Notes: generated by a model from the sequence alone, not told the origin. A DNA stretch of 64,000 nucleotides from Vreelandella titanicae BH1 (GCF_000336575.1 NZ_AOPO01000011.1:1-64000); one strand, 5' to 3'. Shown: positions 34,153 through 43,002, numbered from the stretch's first letter. Numbers and translations: made by a program.

Positions 34153-34223
34153 ACAGTCTCCGCATTTACTTGGTCGTACTGTTGATGTGTGCCAACAAAT
34201 CTAATCCAAGCAATCTGCTGCGC
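34149..34223 (-). pseudogene. higB toxin remnant
   Basis: Only the last 24 codons remain: AQQIAWIRFVGTHQQYDQ and onward, the conserved C-terminus of HigB-type mRNA interferases, ending in a TGA that overlaps the HigA start. An in-frame TAA (34224-34226) sits immediately before it and no upstream toxin sequence is found, so the toxin is not made. Confidence 0.75.
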
Positions 34224-34269
34224 TTATTCTATGAACCCAGGTCGAAAGCTATTTTTCTTAGCCGTCACC

Positions 34270-34552
34270 CTAATCCGTATACATCTTCATCAACTCATAC
34301 CAATTCGTCGTATAGCGCGGGCTTCGATTCGCGCAGCGCAGATGCCAGGGGGCATTCTTTTCCGGTAGCCCTAGGCTTACCGTTCCCTTCCCCATCTTTT
34401 CGTTTAACACATCCATGGTGACCATGAGCTTGTAGCTGAATTGGCGTTTTTCTTCCGTTTGCGGTGTGCCCGTTAGGCTGAGCTGTTGGCGGTTCTCGTC
34501 AGTCAGGTCGATCTCTTGTAGCCGTACTTGGGCCGATAGATCTTGCGCAGTT
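34270..34552 (-). pseudogene. umuC 3' fragment (DNA polymerase V subunit)
   Basis: Translation of this strand gives LRKIYRPKYGYK and, after a frameshift, RLQEIDLTDENRQQLSLTG and on to MDVLNEKMGKGTVSLGL and SPRYTTNWYEL, then a stop. These are the C-terminal parts of UmuC, including the DUF4113 end. The frame breaks at CGGCTACAAG, which looks like a deletion between two short repeats. No catalytic part of the polymerase exists here, and no umuD is present. Confidence 0.8.
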
Positions 34553-34710
34553 TAAAGGGGGAGGCAGGCTAGGTGTTGGGTGGTGCAGGTGAGACATTAC
34601 ATTGAGTAACGTTAAATTACTTGTTTGCAACTTAGCCAAACTTTGCCATATTGAAGGTGTCGCCTAATAGCACGCGTTGCGAGAACGCTTCGCCAGAATA
34701 ATGCGGCAAT

Positions 34711-34751
34711 AAAAACCCTCGGCTATTTGGAGTAGCCGGGGGTTTTGTTTT
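34711..34751 (-). terminator. Bidirectional terminator after hicB
   Basis: Stem AAAACCC-CGGCTA with TAGCCG-GGGTTTT (one bulge per side), loop of 7. On the minus strand it is followed by TTTTTATT, 8 bp after the hicB stop; on the plus strand by TTTTGTTTT. About 150 bp of unassigned sequence lie between it and the umuC fragment. Confidence 0.8.
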
Positions 34752-34758
34752 GCTTGGG

Positions 34759-35178
34759 TTATGCGCCTTTGCGTGCTCTGGCCAGTTCGGCCATGGCGAC
34801 GCGGGAGAGAAAGCCCGAGCGGGTTTTGTCGCCGGGGTGGCTGGCCACAAAGTCGTCAATTTGCTTAACCAGTAAATCAGGTAATGTGACGTTGATCTTG
34901 TGGCTTTTGCCCAGATAGGGGGTCAGGTCGATATCCACCACCGCCCAGATCCAGCCGGCGTATTCAGGGTTGTCCATGTGGTGCTCAATAGACGTTGCTT
35001 CGGGAATGGGGTCGCCATAGTCCACGGCTACTTCCAGCCATCCTTCGATCGCTGCTTTCACATTGGCTAACGCCTCTTCAAAGGTGTCACCCGCTGAAAA
35101 GCAGCCGTTAAGATCGGGTACTACGACGCCATAGGCGTGCTGTTCGTCGCCGCGCTCAATTGCAATGGGAAACAACAT
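34759..35178 (-). CDS. hicB: HicB-family antitoxin of the hicAB module
   Basis: 139 aa from ATG 35178 (GGAG 8 nt upstream). The N-terminal HicB/UPF0150 fold is visible (VVVPDLNGCFSAGDTFEEALANVKAAIEGWL, residues about 17-48). A C-terminal Arc-like part (INVTLPDLLVKQIDDFVASH, then SGFLSRVAMAEL) is the DNA-binding half. HicB binds and blocks the HicA toxin and represses the operon. The hicA gene lies 38 bp upstream; the pair is followed by a terminator. Confidence 0.88.
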   Translation of the reverse strand: MLFPIAIERGDEQHAYGVVVPDLNGCFSAGDTFEEALANVKAAIEGWLEVAVDYGDPIPEATSIEHHMDNPEYAGWIWAVVDIDLTPYLGKSHKINVTLPDLLVKQIDDFVASHPGDKTRSGFLSRVAMAELARARKGA

Positions 35179-35216
35179 ACGTTGATCTCCTTTATGGGGG
35201 GCAGCAGTGGCCAACC

Positions 35217-35390
35217 TCATAAGAGGCCGGCGCTTTTTCTGATTGCTCTTACCAAGCCCGTTTTCAAATCCTTTTTAGGATGTGGCACGGTGACCGTGCC
35301 GGGCTTGGTAGGGTGCCTGAAGTGGTGGTGGCTGCCGTTGACTCTGACCAACTCCCAGCCATCTTTCTTCAGCAGTGTTCTGCTATCCAC
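35217..35390 (-). CDS. hicA: HicA toxin (mRNA interferase)
   Basis: 57 aa, GTG start at 35390. The double-stranded-RNA-binding-like fold of HicA is unmistakable: LLKKDGWELVRVNGSHHHFR with the catalytic-type histidine in GSHH, then HPTKPGTVTVPHPKKDL and TGLVRAIRKSAGL. HicA cleaves mRNA and stops growth unless HicB is present. GGAG lies very close to the GTG, so translation may be weak. The toxin is intact and complete, unlike the higB remnant nearby. Confidence 0.88.
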   Translation of the reverse strand: MDSRTLLKKDGWELVRVNGSHHHFRHPTKPGTVTVPHPKKDLKTGLVRAIRKSAGLL

Positions 35391-35416
35391 CTCCTGCCCC
35401 TGTGCTGTTAATTACT

Positions 35417-35451
35417 GGGGTTACTATAACCCCAAGTTTAAAAAGGGTCAA
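35417..35451 (-). promoter_or_regulatory. hicAB promoter with overlapping palindromic operator
   Basis: On the minus strand: -35 TTGACC at 35446-35451, 17-bp spacer, -10 TATAGT at 35423-35428. The -10 lies inside the perfect palindrome GGGGTTA-tag-TAACCCC (35417-35433). Two more half-site-like copies, TATAACCCT and GATAACCCC, stand at 35456-35464 and 35465-35473. HicB binding here would block the polymerase directly. Confidence 0.75.
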
Positions 35452-35473
35452 CTTCTATAACCCTGATAACCCC

Positions 35474-35719
35474 AGTTTACTCAATGGGTGGTTCCGTCGA
35501 TTATCCGGTGATTGTCGGTGTAAGAGATCTTTTACAAATCTTGTCGGCAATGGCTTACATCAATGGGGGCTTGAGGAGCTGGCTATGACGCTTGGATGCG
35601 CGAGCTGGAAGGAGCCAGCTTTTCTGTAAGGAGACGGATACCAAAGACCATCGGCCATTGGATGGCCGGGGATTATGTTTTTAAAACAGGGCATTGGGAA
35701 AATGAAGCGGCTGAATTGC
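35474..35719. other. Non-coding gap between the two HicB-family loci
   Basis: No gene is supported. It contains a short hairpin AGCTGG / CCAGCT (35603-35620) followed by TTTTCT, and a palindrome GGCCAT-tgg-ATGGCC near 35653-35667 about 50 bp beyond the end of the second HicB gene, without a T-tract. Either could be a weak terminator. Confidence 0.4.
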
Positions 35720-36046
35720 TTAAACAGAAAGTTCGTGTTCGATAGCGGTGGTTACAAACTGATTAAGGCTTTGTCCTTTGGTCGTGGCGGCGTGTTTGTG
35801 CAGTTCTTCCGGTAGACGCACCTGAAACTTGCCAGAGTAGGACTTGGTGGGTTTAATGCCGCGCTTTTGGCATTCATCCAGAAAAATACGCAGCGAGATT
35901 TTGCCTTCGTCGCGTAGCCTGGCAACGCTATCGGCGTAGAAGTCGGCCCCGCCGCTTAGCTCAATGCATTCGCCACGGAACATTTCAATGTCGGGGTCGT
36001 ACTGGATGACGGCGCGATAGCCGTCAATGATCATGATGTTATTCAT
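35720..36046 (-). CDS. HicB-family antitoxin-like protein (second locus)
   Basis: 108 aa from ATG 36046. Residues 10-70 have the HicB fold (YRAVIQYDPDIEMFRGECIEL, then LDECQKRGIKP). The C-terminus is a ribbon-helix-helix (SYSGKFQVRLPEELHKHAA, then SLNQFVTTAIEHEL), so it should bind DNA. This is the HicB branch normally preceded by HicA. Here it overlaps, by ATGA, an unrelated 85-aa gene instead. It shares little sequence with the hicB at 34759. Confidence 0.83.
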   Translation of the reverse strand: MNNIMIIDGYRAVIQYDPDIEMFRGECIELSGGADFYADSVARLRDEGKISLRIFLDECQKRGIKPTKSYSGKFQVRLPEELHKHAATTKGQSLNQFVTTAIEHELSV

Positions 36047-36300
36047 GGCGTCTCTCCGTTCTCTCCTAACCATTTGCGTATGCTGGCCACTGCGCCCTTA
36101 TCGGTATCCGGTGATGGGTGCGGGCGATGAAAAACACGCACTTCATCAAACAATACAACGGCTAATGCGGTCAAAGAACCGTCCTTGACGCGCTGGCTCT
36201 GCGAGCGGATTCGGATTTCAAACCAGGCGTAGTGACCACCGTTCGAGTCTTGGCGTAGGCGATAGGTAAATCGGGTTAGCTTTTGCGATGTATTAGCCAT
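36043..36300 (-). CDS. Hypothetical 85-aa protein coupled to a HicB-like gene
   Basis: Not recognised. The protein is basic at the N-terminus (SQKLTRFTYRLRQD) with a motif GGHYAWFEIRIR, and lacks the GSHH of HicA. No signal peptide or membrane helix. The ATG is at 36300, 51 bp from the terminator behind tRNA-Pro, and the stop overlaps the HicB-like start (ATGA). Size and arrangement are those of a toxin gene preceding its antitoxin, so a non-HicA toxin is a reasonable guess, but nothing in the sequence proves it. Confidence 0.6.
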   Translation of the reverse strand: MANTSQKLTRFTYRLRQDSNGGHYAWFEIRIRSQSQRVKDGSLTALAVVLFDEVRVFHRPHPSPDTDKGAVASIRKWLGENGETP

Positions 36301-36350
36301 TTGCTGCTAGCCCCTAATGTTTCTGCTTGGAACCTGGAGCTACTGCAAAT

Positions 36351-36393
36351 AAAAAAACGGCCACTTGCTATATTAGCTAAGTGGCCGTTTTTT
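36351..36393 (-). terminator. Terminator after tRNA-Pro
   Basis: Nine-pair stem CGGCCACTT / AAGTGGCCG with an inner GCTA / TAGC pairing. On the minus strand it is followed by seven Ts; on the plus strand by six Ts, so it works in both directions. It lies 11 bp after the tRNA 3' end. Confidence 0.88.
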
Positions 36394-36403
36394 CCGGAAT
36401 TTT

Positions 36404-36480
36404 TGGTCGGAATAGCAGGATTCGAACCTACGACCTCTGCCTCCCGAAGGCAGCGCTCTACCAAGCTGAGCTATATTCCG
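36404..36480 (-). tRNA. tRNA-Pro (anticodon CGG)
   Basis: 77 nt folding into a full cloverleaf with an encoded CCA. Acceptor CGGAATA pairs with TATTCCG; anticodon stem CTGCC / GGCAG encloses TTCGGGA, giving anticodon CGG, which reads proline codon CCG. The T-loop is GGTTCGAATCC. Its 3' end faces the toxin-antitoxin and pseudogene zone to the left, the side where integrating elements normally insert. Confidence 0.95.
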
Positions 36481-36580
36481 AAGGTTGCCGAGCAATGCTT
36501 ATCTGTGCTCAACAACGGAGGTGGATCATACTTAGCCAGAGGTGTTTTTTCAAGTCCTCGGCGGTGTGATCTAGCAATTT

Positions 36581-37585
36581 TTATGCTTGGCGATCAACCG
36601 CTAAGCGGGCCAATTGGGCCATGCTGTCGCGGTAGACGCTGGGCGGTAGGGCGTCCAGTTGTTGCAGGGCTTTATCGGCCATCTCTTCGGCGCGCTGGCG
36701 GGTATAGTCGAGTGCGCCGGTGGCGTGAATAATTTCCAGCACGGCGTCGAGCTGCTCAAGACCGCCATCGCGAATCACCTGACGAATCAGCTTGGCCTGT
36801 TCCGGCGTGCCTTGCTCCATGGCGTGGATCAGTGGCAGTGTTGGCTTGCCTTCGGCTAGGTCGTCGCCAACGTTTTTGCCCATGGCATCGGCGTCGCCCT
36901 GATAATCCAGCAGGTCATCGATCAACTGAAAGGCGAGACCTAAGTAGCGGCCATAATATTGGAGAGCGCGCTCCTGTTCCGGCGTTGCTTCTGCCAGCAC
37001 AGCACCGCTGTGGGAAGCCGCTTCAAACAGCATGGCGGTTTTGCCCAAAATGGTCTCGAAGTAGTCCTCTTCGGAGATGCTGGGGTTGCCGATGTTGGTC
37101 AACTGCAGCACTTCCCCTTCCGCGATGATGCAGGTAGCGCCGGAAAGGATCGCCATAATGCGCATCGAGCCCACATCGACCATCATCTGAAACGAGCGGG
37201 CGTAGAGAAAGTCACCGACCAGTACCGAGGGCGCATTGCCCCAGGCGTCGTTGGCGGTTTTCTTGCCCCGGCGCATATGCGATTCATCCACCACGTCATC
37301 GTGTAGCAGCGTGGAGGTGTGCATAAACTCTATTAATGTGGCCAGCGGAATATGCTTGTCGCCGGTGTAGTCGAGGGAGCGGGCGGCTAGGAGTGCCAGT
37401 AAAGGGCGCAAGCGCTTGCCGCCGCTTTCGGTAATGTACTGGCCGATCGTTTCAACCAGTGGCACTTTAGAGTTGAGCTGCTCGACAATTGTCCGATTGA
37501 CGGCTGCGAAATCATCGGCCACCACGGCATGCAGCGGTGAAGGCGTTGGGCTGTCAGGCTGGGCTGAGGAGACGTTAGCGGTCAT
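36581..37585 (-). CDS. ispB: Octaprenyl diphosphate synthase
   Basis: 334 aa trans-polyprenyl diphosphate synthase. The first aspartate-rich motif is LLHDDVVDESHMRRG (near residue 93) and the second is QLIDDLLDYQGD (near 221); both bind the Mg2+-diphosphate of the substrate. It lengthens farnesyl diphosphate with isopentenyl units to make the ubiquinone side chain. It is divergent from rplU-rpmA-cgtA, the standard gammaproteobacterial order, which supports the assignment to ispB rather than ispA. Confidence 0.93.
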   Translation of the reverse strand: MTANVSSAQPDSPTPSPLHAVVADDFAAVNRTIVEQLNSKVPLVETIGQYITESGGKRLRPLLALLAARSLDYTGDKHIPLATLIEFMHTSTLLHDDVVDESHMRRGKKTANDAWGNAPSVLVGDFLYARSFQMMVDVGSMRIMAILSGATCIIAEGEVLQLTNIGNPSISEEDYFETILGKTAMLFEAASHSGAVLAEATPEQERALQYYGRYLGLAFQLIDDLLDYQGDADAMGKNVGDDLAEGKPTLPLIHAMEQGTPEQAKLIRQVIRDGGLEQLDAVLEIIHATGALDYTRQRAEEMADKALQQLDALPPSVYRDSMAQLARLAVDRQA

Positions 37586-37743
37586 GGGATACGTTCATCG
37601 CGGCAGATTGAGGCGGTAACTCCCGCCCATAGTGGAGGTCATGCTATGGGGCTGCCTGTTAGGCGTCAAGACACGCGCTGTGGTCACGCTATGATATGCC
37701 GTTATAAGGAGATGGTCGTGTCAATTGACAATAGCCTATGGTC

Positions 37744-37772
37744 TTGTGGTAAGAGAAGATAGTCGTTATAAT
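37744..37772 (+). promoter_or_regulatory. rplU promoter
   Basis: -35 TTGTGG at 37744-37749, 17-bp spacer, consensus -10 TATAAT at 37767-37772. It would give a leader of about 140 nt before rplU. The rest of the 334-bp gap between ispB and rplU holds no gene. Confidence 0.75.
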
Positions 37773-37872
37773 CCGCGACCCACTCATCTTGCTCCCTGTC
37801 AGATGGCTCCAAAAGGGGCGCCACTCGCAGCAGGTCGATAAGAGCACGACTCGAAAGAGCGTAGGAGATGAG

Positions 37873-37896
37873 TGCCGTTTAACCGTTAGAACGGCA
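37873..37896 (+). other. Stem-loop in the rplU leader
   Basis: Perfect 7-pair stem TGCCGTT / AACGGCA with a 10-nt loop, ending about 24 nt before the rplU start. It could serve autogenous control of the ribosomal operon, but I see no known leader motif. Confidence 0.4.
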
Positions 37897-37919
37897 TTAA
37901 CGACAGTCCGGAGAGCGAC

Positions 37920-38231
37920 ATGTACGCAGTTATCAAAAGCGGTGGTAAGCAATACCGCGTTCAAGAAGGTCAAACCCTCAAGCTCGAGAAAATCGAAGTC
38001 GCTACCGGCGAAACGATTGAGTTTGACGAAGTGCTGATGGTCGCTGATGGCGATGACTTCAACATCGGTGCGCCGATGATCAGTGGTGCTAAAGTCTCTG
38101 CCGAAGTGGTTTCCCACGGGCGCGGCGATAAAATCACCATCATCAAGTTCCGTCGTCGTAAGCACCACATGAAGCGTCAGGGCCACCGCCAGTGGTTCAC
38201 TGAAGTCAAAATTACCGGAATTTCTGCGTAA
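37920..38231 (+). CDS. rplU: Ribosomal protein L21
   Basis: 103 aa, exact L21 length, starting [18 protein letters not shown] and containing the [20 protein letters not shown] core and [16 protein letters not shown] near the end. A 50S subunit protein binding 23S rRNA domain I. First gene of the rplU-rpmA unit, with GGAGAG upstream of the ATG. Confidence 0.97.
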   Translation: MYAVIKSGGKQYRVQEGQTLKLEKIEVATGETIEFDEVLMVADGDDFNIGAPMISGAKVSAEVVSHGRGDKITIIKFRRRKHHMKRQGHRQWFTEVKITGISA

Positions 38232-38260
38232 GCGGTCAATTCCCTTAGGAGGATTTTGCA

Positions 38261-38518
38261 ATGGCACATAAAAAGGCAGCCGGCTCCACGCGTAACGGTC
38301 GCGATTCCGAGTCCAAACGCTTAGGTGTAAAACTCTTCGGTGGCCAAGCGGCGACTGCAGGTAACATCATCGTGCGTCAGCGCGGCACGCGTTTCCACGC
38401 GGGCACAGGCGTAGGCCTTGGTCGTGACCACACACTGTTCGCACTGAGCGACGGTTTTGTGAAGTTTGAGACCAAAGGCCCGAAAAACCGCAAGTTCGTT
38501 AGCATCGTTTCTGCCTAA
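38261..38518 (+). CDS. rpmA: Ribosomal protein L27
   Basis: 85 aa, starting [20 protein letters not shown], whose mature N-terminus reaches the peptidyl-transferase centre. [20 protein letters not shown] is the family core. Strong AGGAGG in front of the ATG. 29 bp after rplU; closed by a terminator. Confidence 0.97.
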   Translation: MAHKKAAGSTRNGRDSESKRLGVKLFGGQAATAGNIIVRQRGTRFHAGTGVGLGRDHTLFALSDGFVKFETKGPKNRKFVSIVSA

Positions 38519-38550
38519 ACGGCTAGTGCTATGCTCGCGGTTGCGAGAAA

Positions 38551-38578
38551 AAAGGCCCCGCTATGGCGGGGCTTTTTT
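38551..38578 (+). terminator. Terminator after rpmA
   Basis: Seven-pair GC stem GCCCCGC / GCGGGGC with a 4-nt loop, preceded by an A-run and followed by six Ts. Confidence 0.93.
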
Positions 38579-38678
38579 GTCGGTTAAATCTCTTTTCCAA
38601 TACGCTTTACCAGAATGCTGGGTTTTACCAAGATACTGGTGGGAATAAAGGTTGGAGAAAAAGTAGTGCATATATTAG

Positions 38679-39893
<1,215 letters not shown>

Positions 39894-39912
39894 TGGTATT
39901 GAGCGGGTGCAT

Positions 39913-39946
39913 TCGGTAGTCAGCTAAAATCGGTAGTAAGCTAAAA
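39913..39946 (+). repeat. Two 17-bp tandem repeats
   Basis: TCGGTAGTCAGCTAAAA (39913-39929) is followed at once by the same unit with one change (39930-39946). The array leads straight into the cgtA terminator. Confidence 0.85.
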
Positions 39947-39973
39947 GGGGGCTGCGTTCGCGCGGCCCCTTTT
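39943..39973 (+). terminator. Terminator after cgtA
   Basis: AAAAGGGG pairs with CCCCTTTT around an inner GCG-ttcg-CGC hairpin; four Ts lie in the 3' arm. Located 50 bp after the cgtA stop. Confidence 0.85.
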
Positions 39974-39981
39974 ATGGGCAT

Positions 39982-40095
39982 CTGATTAAGTTGCAAGTGG
40001 CTGATTTAGTGGTGAGTATCTGATTTAGTGGTGAGTATCTGATTTAGTGATGAGTGCCTGATTAAGTTGTTAGCGTCTGATTGAGGTGGGTCGCA
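39982..40095 (+). repeat. Six tandem 19-bp repeats in front of proB
   Basis: Units begin at 39982, 40001, 40020, 40039, 40058 and 40077. The central unit is CTGATTTAGTGGTGAGTAT; units 2 and 3 are identical and the outer ones drift (CTGATTAAGTT, CTGATTGAGGTGG). The last unit contains the proB ribosome-binding site and reaches the A of its ATG. Confidence 0.9.
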
Positions 40096-41234
40096 TGGAA
40101 AGTAACGAGCAAATCCTGGGCCGCAGCGCGCTCAGCCGTGCACGGCGGGTCGTGGTGAAGATTGGTAGTGCGCTGCTGACTAACGATGGCCGCGGCCTGG
40201 ACGAACCTGCCATCGGTGGTTGGGTGGATCAAATTGCCGCTTTGCACCAGCAGGGCATTGAAGTGGTACTGGTCTCTTCCGGCGCCGTGGCGGCTGGCAT
40301 GGTGCGCCTTGGCTGGCAGGTGCGCCCCAGCGCCGTACATGAGCTGCAGGCGGCTGCGGCGGTAGGCCAAAATGGCCTGACCCAATGCTACGAGCAGCAC
40401 TTTGCCCGCCACGACATGCTCACCGCGCAGATTCTGCTTACCCATGACGACCTTTCCAACCGCAAGCGCTACCTGAATGCGCTCTCTGCGCTGCGTACGC
40501 TGGTAGAGATGCGCGTAGTGCCGGTGATCAATGAAAACGACACCGTGGTCACCGATGAGATTCGCTTTGGCGACAACGACACGTTAGGCGCGCTGGTTGC
40601 TAACCTACTGGAAGCGGATGCGCTGCTGCTATTGACCGACCAGGAAGGCCTGTTTGACGCCGACCCACGGCACAACCCCGATGCCCAGATGATTGCCGAA
40701 GGGCGTGCCGACGACCCACGCTTAGCCGCCGTGGCAGGCAGCGGTGGCGCGCTGGGGCGGGGCGGTATGACCACCAAGGTGCGCGCGGCGCAGTTGGCGG
40801 CGCGCTCCGGGGCGGTCACGGTGATTGCCAGTGGCCGCCAGCCCGACGTAATCAACCGGATAATGTCGGGCGAAGCGCTAGGCACGCTGCTGCGTCCTGA
40901 CCAAGTGCCCATGGCGGCACGCAAGCGCTGGTTGGCGGGTCAACTGCAGGTGCGTGGCACGCTGGTGCTGGATGCGGGGGCGGTCAAGGTATTGCGCGAT
41001 AAAGGCTCAAGCTTACTGGCAGTGGGCGTGCGCGATGTACAGGGCGGTTTCAAACGCGGCGATATGGTGGTGTGTGTGGATGAGCAGGGTGCGTCAGTGG
41101 CCAAAGGCTTGGTGAACTATGGCGCTGATGAAGCGCGCCAATTGGCGGGCCAGCCCAGCCACCAGATCGAAGCCATCCTCGGTTACGTGGAAGCCCATGA
41201 ACTGATCCATCGCGATAACCTTGTCGTTATATAG
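40095..41234 (+). CDS. proB: Glutamate 5-kinase
   Basis: 379 aa from ATG 40095, preceded by GAGGTGG; an in-frame GTG at 40086 is less likely. The amino-acid kinase domain shows [40 protein letters not shown], and LLTDQEGLF; the C-terminal 100 residues are a PUA domain ([22 protein letters not shown]). It phosphorylates glutamate for proline synthesis. In a halophile proline is also a compatible solute. A 19-bp tandem array occupies its leader. Confidence 0.95.
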   Translation: MESNEQILGRSALSRARRVVVKIGSALLTNDGRGLDEPAIGGWVDQIAALHQQGIEVVLVSSGAVAAGMVRLGWQVRPSAVHELQAAAAVGQNGLTQCYEQHFARHDMLTAQILLTHDDLSNRKRYLNALSALRTLVEMRVVPVINENDTVVTDEIRFGDNDTLGALVANLLEADALLLLTDQEGLFDADPRHNPDAQMIAEGRADDPRLAAVAGSGGALGRGGMTTKVRAAQLAARSGAVTVIASGRQPDVINRIMSGEALGTLLRPDQVPMAARKRWLAGQLQVRGTLVLDAGAVKVLRDKGSSLLAVGVRDVQGGFKRGDMVVCVDEQGASVAKGLVNYGADEARQLAGQPSHQIEAILGYVEAHELIHRDNLVVI

Positions 41235-41254
41235 AGGCTTATTCTGGTCGTTTT

Positions 41255-42268
41255 TCAGTCCCGAATGCGGGGCGGTAGAGGCACTTGCCGGGGCCAGTCA
41301 TCAGGTACCAAAAATAGCCGCTCGTAGCGTTGTTCATTGTGCTCCCGCTCTGAGAAGCACAGCATTACTTGCTGGGGTGAGCGCCAGGCGTGAACCTTTT
41401 CGATAATGGCAGGCAACTGCTCCGCCGCAGGGCGAAAAGCGCTGAGGGGCGGCGGGGCTAGCCAGTGAGGTTTTTCCAACCACGCCATGCGCGGCATGGC
41501 GGGAAACCGGGCTGCCAGCGCAGGCCAGTCACGTAAGTAGCACCAGGTACCTCGGCGATGGTCTGCCGTCGCGCCTTCGGGCGCTGGCATGGCGGCGTGC
41601 CAGGGGTAGTAAAGTACGCCGGGCATCGCCAACCGCTGGGTTAACTGCTCGCCTAAACGCAGATCAGAAACACCCAGATCCCGTGGCGTTAGCCAATGCG
41701 TAAGCGTTTCCAGCGCAGGCGCCGTGGTGGAAAGGGGGAGCTGGTGACGTCTGAGGTGAGAGCACTTAAGCGCCAGGCTGTCTAACCCGCCGGGGCCAAT
41801 CCAGCGGCTTTGACTATTGGCTGCCCCAGGCCCTTCAGGCAGCCCCAGGTAGAACTTAATAGCGACTTCTAAATGTATCGGTGCCGGGTTGTCGCGGGTT
41901 CTGTACAGCATATCCAGCTCGCCCAGGGTGTTGCGCTGGCGGGTGATGCGCACGTTCCGGGCGAGCAGCCGTGTATTCGGTGCGTGATCTAATAGCATAT
42001 GCCACAGGCGTTCGTGGTAATGGCCCATGCGCGTTGCGCGGCTGCCGTTCAACGCGGTTAGCGGTGATAGGCCAAGCTTACGTAGCCAGGGCAATAGTGC
42101 TTTCTCCAGCCCTAACTCTTTAATGGTGGGCCGCCCTCCACAGGGAATCGGCGGAGGAAGCACCACAAGATCAGGCGTGGAGATCAGCCAAGCCAAATCT
42201 CTTAGCACTGACACCGTGTTGCCGAGTTCTACATTCTCCAGCGCGCCGTCAATGCCTTCGTTCAGCAC
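41255..42268 (-). CDS. DUF1853 family protein
   Basis: 337 aa, GTG start at 42268 with GAGGAG 6-7 nt upstream. It carries the DUF1853 pattern: VRDLAWLISTPDLV-like opening (here VLRDLAWLISTPDLV), LGRYHE-type segment GHYHERLWHMLL, LGELDMLYR, and HLEVAIKFYLG. The combination E-L-D...H-L-E-V-A-x-K recalls a PD-(D/E)XK nuclease fold, which others have suggested for related families; I cannot prove activity. Convergent with proB, 20 bp apart. Confidence 0.82.
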   Translation of the reverse strand: MLNEGIDGALENVELGNTVSVLRDLAWLISTPDLVVLPPPIPCGGRPTIKELGLEKALLPWLRKLGLSPLTALNGSRATRMGHYHERLWHMLLDHAPNTRLLARNVRITRQRNTLGELDMLYRTRDNPAPIHLEVAIKFYLGLPEGPGAANSQSRWIGPGGLDSLALKCSHLRRHQLPLSTTAPALETLTHWLTPRDLGVSDLRLGEQLTQRLAMPGVLYYPWHAAMPAPEGATADHRRGTWCYLRDWPALAARFPAMPRMAWLEKPHWLAPPPLSAFRPAAEQLPAIIEKVHAWRSPQQVMLCFSEREHNEQRYERLFLVPDDWPRQVPLPPRIRD

Positions 42269-42344
42269 GGATATCTCCTCAGCAACCTGATAAGGTCAGC
42301 ACTATCACTTTAGCTACATGATTTGTCAGCCTACCATAAACGCA

Positions 42345-42368
42345 GCGGGCTCCCCGTGGGGAGCCCGC
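42345..42368 (-). terminator. Stem-loop after the PepSY gene
   Basis: GC-rich near-perfect inverted repeat GCGGGCTCCCC / GGGGAGCCCGC, 20 bp past the stop of the minus-strand PepSY gene. The following T-tract is weak (TGCGTTTAT). Confidence 0.65.
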
Positions 42369-42388
42369 AAAGCGATTAGCTGGATAAA

Positions 42389-42868
42389 TTAATCGCGGTC
42401 AATTTGAGTCACTTCGGAAGAACCCTGACGGACGCTGATTTCTAGCTCACGGCCATCTTCGCCGCGGCCTTCAATATCGATGATGCCGCTTTTATCGATA
42501 TCGAGATCTTCAAATTCAACCATACCCTCCTGGCTAGCTACGTCCAGTGCTTGACGGATATCGTCTTCGCTCATACCCCAGGCACCGGTAATCAGGCGCT
42601 CGCGTTTCTCTTGTAGCGTTTCACCGTTATCAAGAGAAAATTCCACATCGGCGTACCACTCATCGTCCAGCCAACCTTCTACCTCTACGCGGCCACGGCT
42701 TTTAATGCTAACTTCTTCGTAGTGGCTGAAACCGTAGTTATTGGCGTGGGTCAATACGTCATCAATGCGATCCATCGGTAGCGAATCGTCGGCCTGCACA
42801 CTCCCTGCAGCCGCAGCAAGCAGCAGCGCAGAGGTCGGGATCAGCAGCATTTTTTTCATGGTGTTCAT
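42389..42868 (-). CDS. Secreted PepSY-domain protein
   Basis: 159 aa from ATG 42868 (AAGGA upstream). Signal peptide residues 1-26 with a cut after VQA. Two related halves follow, each ending in a PepSY-like strand pattern (SIKSRGRVEVEGWLDDEWYADVEF, then DLDIDKSGIIDIEGRGEDGRELEI). PepSY domains are small periplasmic modules often regulated with, and sensed by, two-component systems. It is divergent from a second PepSY gene that leads the response regulator and kinase genes. Confidence 0.82.
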   Translation of the reverse strand: MNTMKKMLLIPTSALLLAAAAGSVQADDSLPMDRIDDVLTHANNYGFSHYEEVSIKSRGRVEVEGWLDDEWYADVEFSLDNGETLQEKRERLITGAWGMSEDDIRQALDVASQEGMVEFEDLDIDKSGIIDIEGRGEDGRELEISVRQGSSEVTQIDRD

Positions 42869-43002
42869 GGCAAATTCCTTCTTTACGTATCTGTACGAGA
42901 ATCTCTGTACGTCAATGTTTATACAACAGTGAATAAACGGCATTCAGCGAATGCGACAGTGAATTTATACCACCCCGATACTTTCCTTAAGCTGACAAAG
43001 CT

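Noticed and set aside
33973..34223. Functional higBA toxin-antitoxin module
   Set aside because: Only the last two dozen toxin codons remain after an in-frame stop, and the antitoxin lacks its HTH domain.
35375..35629. Plus-strand open frame (84 aa) across the hicA promoter
   Set aside because: It runs antisense through hicA's start and the operator repeats, has no ribosome-binding site, and resembles no family.
37689..38267. Long minus-strand open frame (192 aa) over rplU
   Set aside because: It is antisense to the certain L21 gene and its leader; the composition follows the complement of coding DNA.
39982..40095. CRISPR array
   Set aside because: Units are contiguous 19-bp repeats with no unique spacers, and no cas genes are present.
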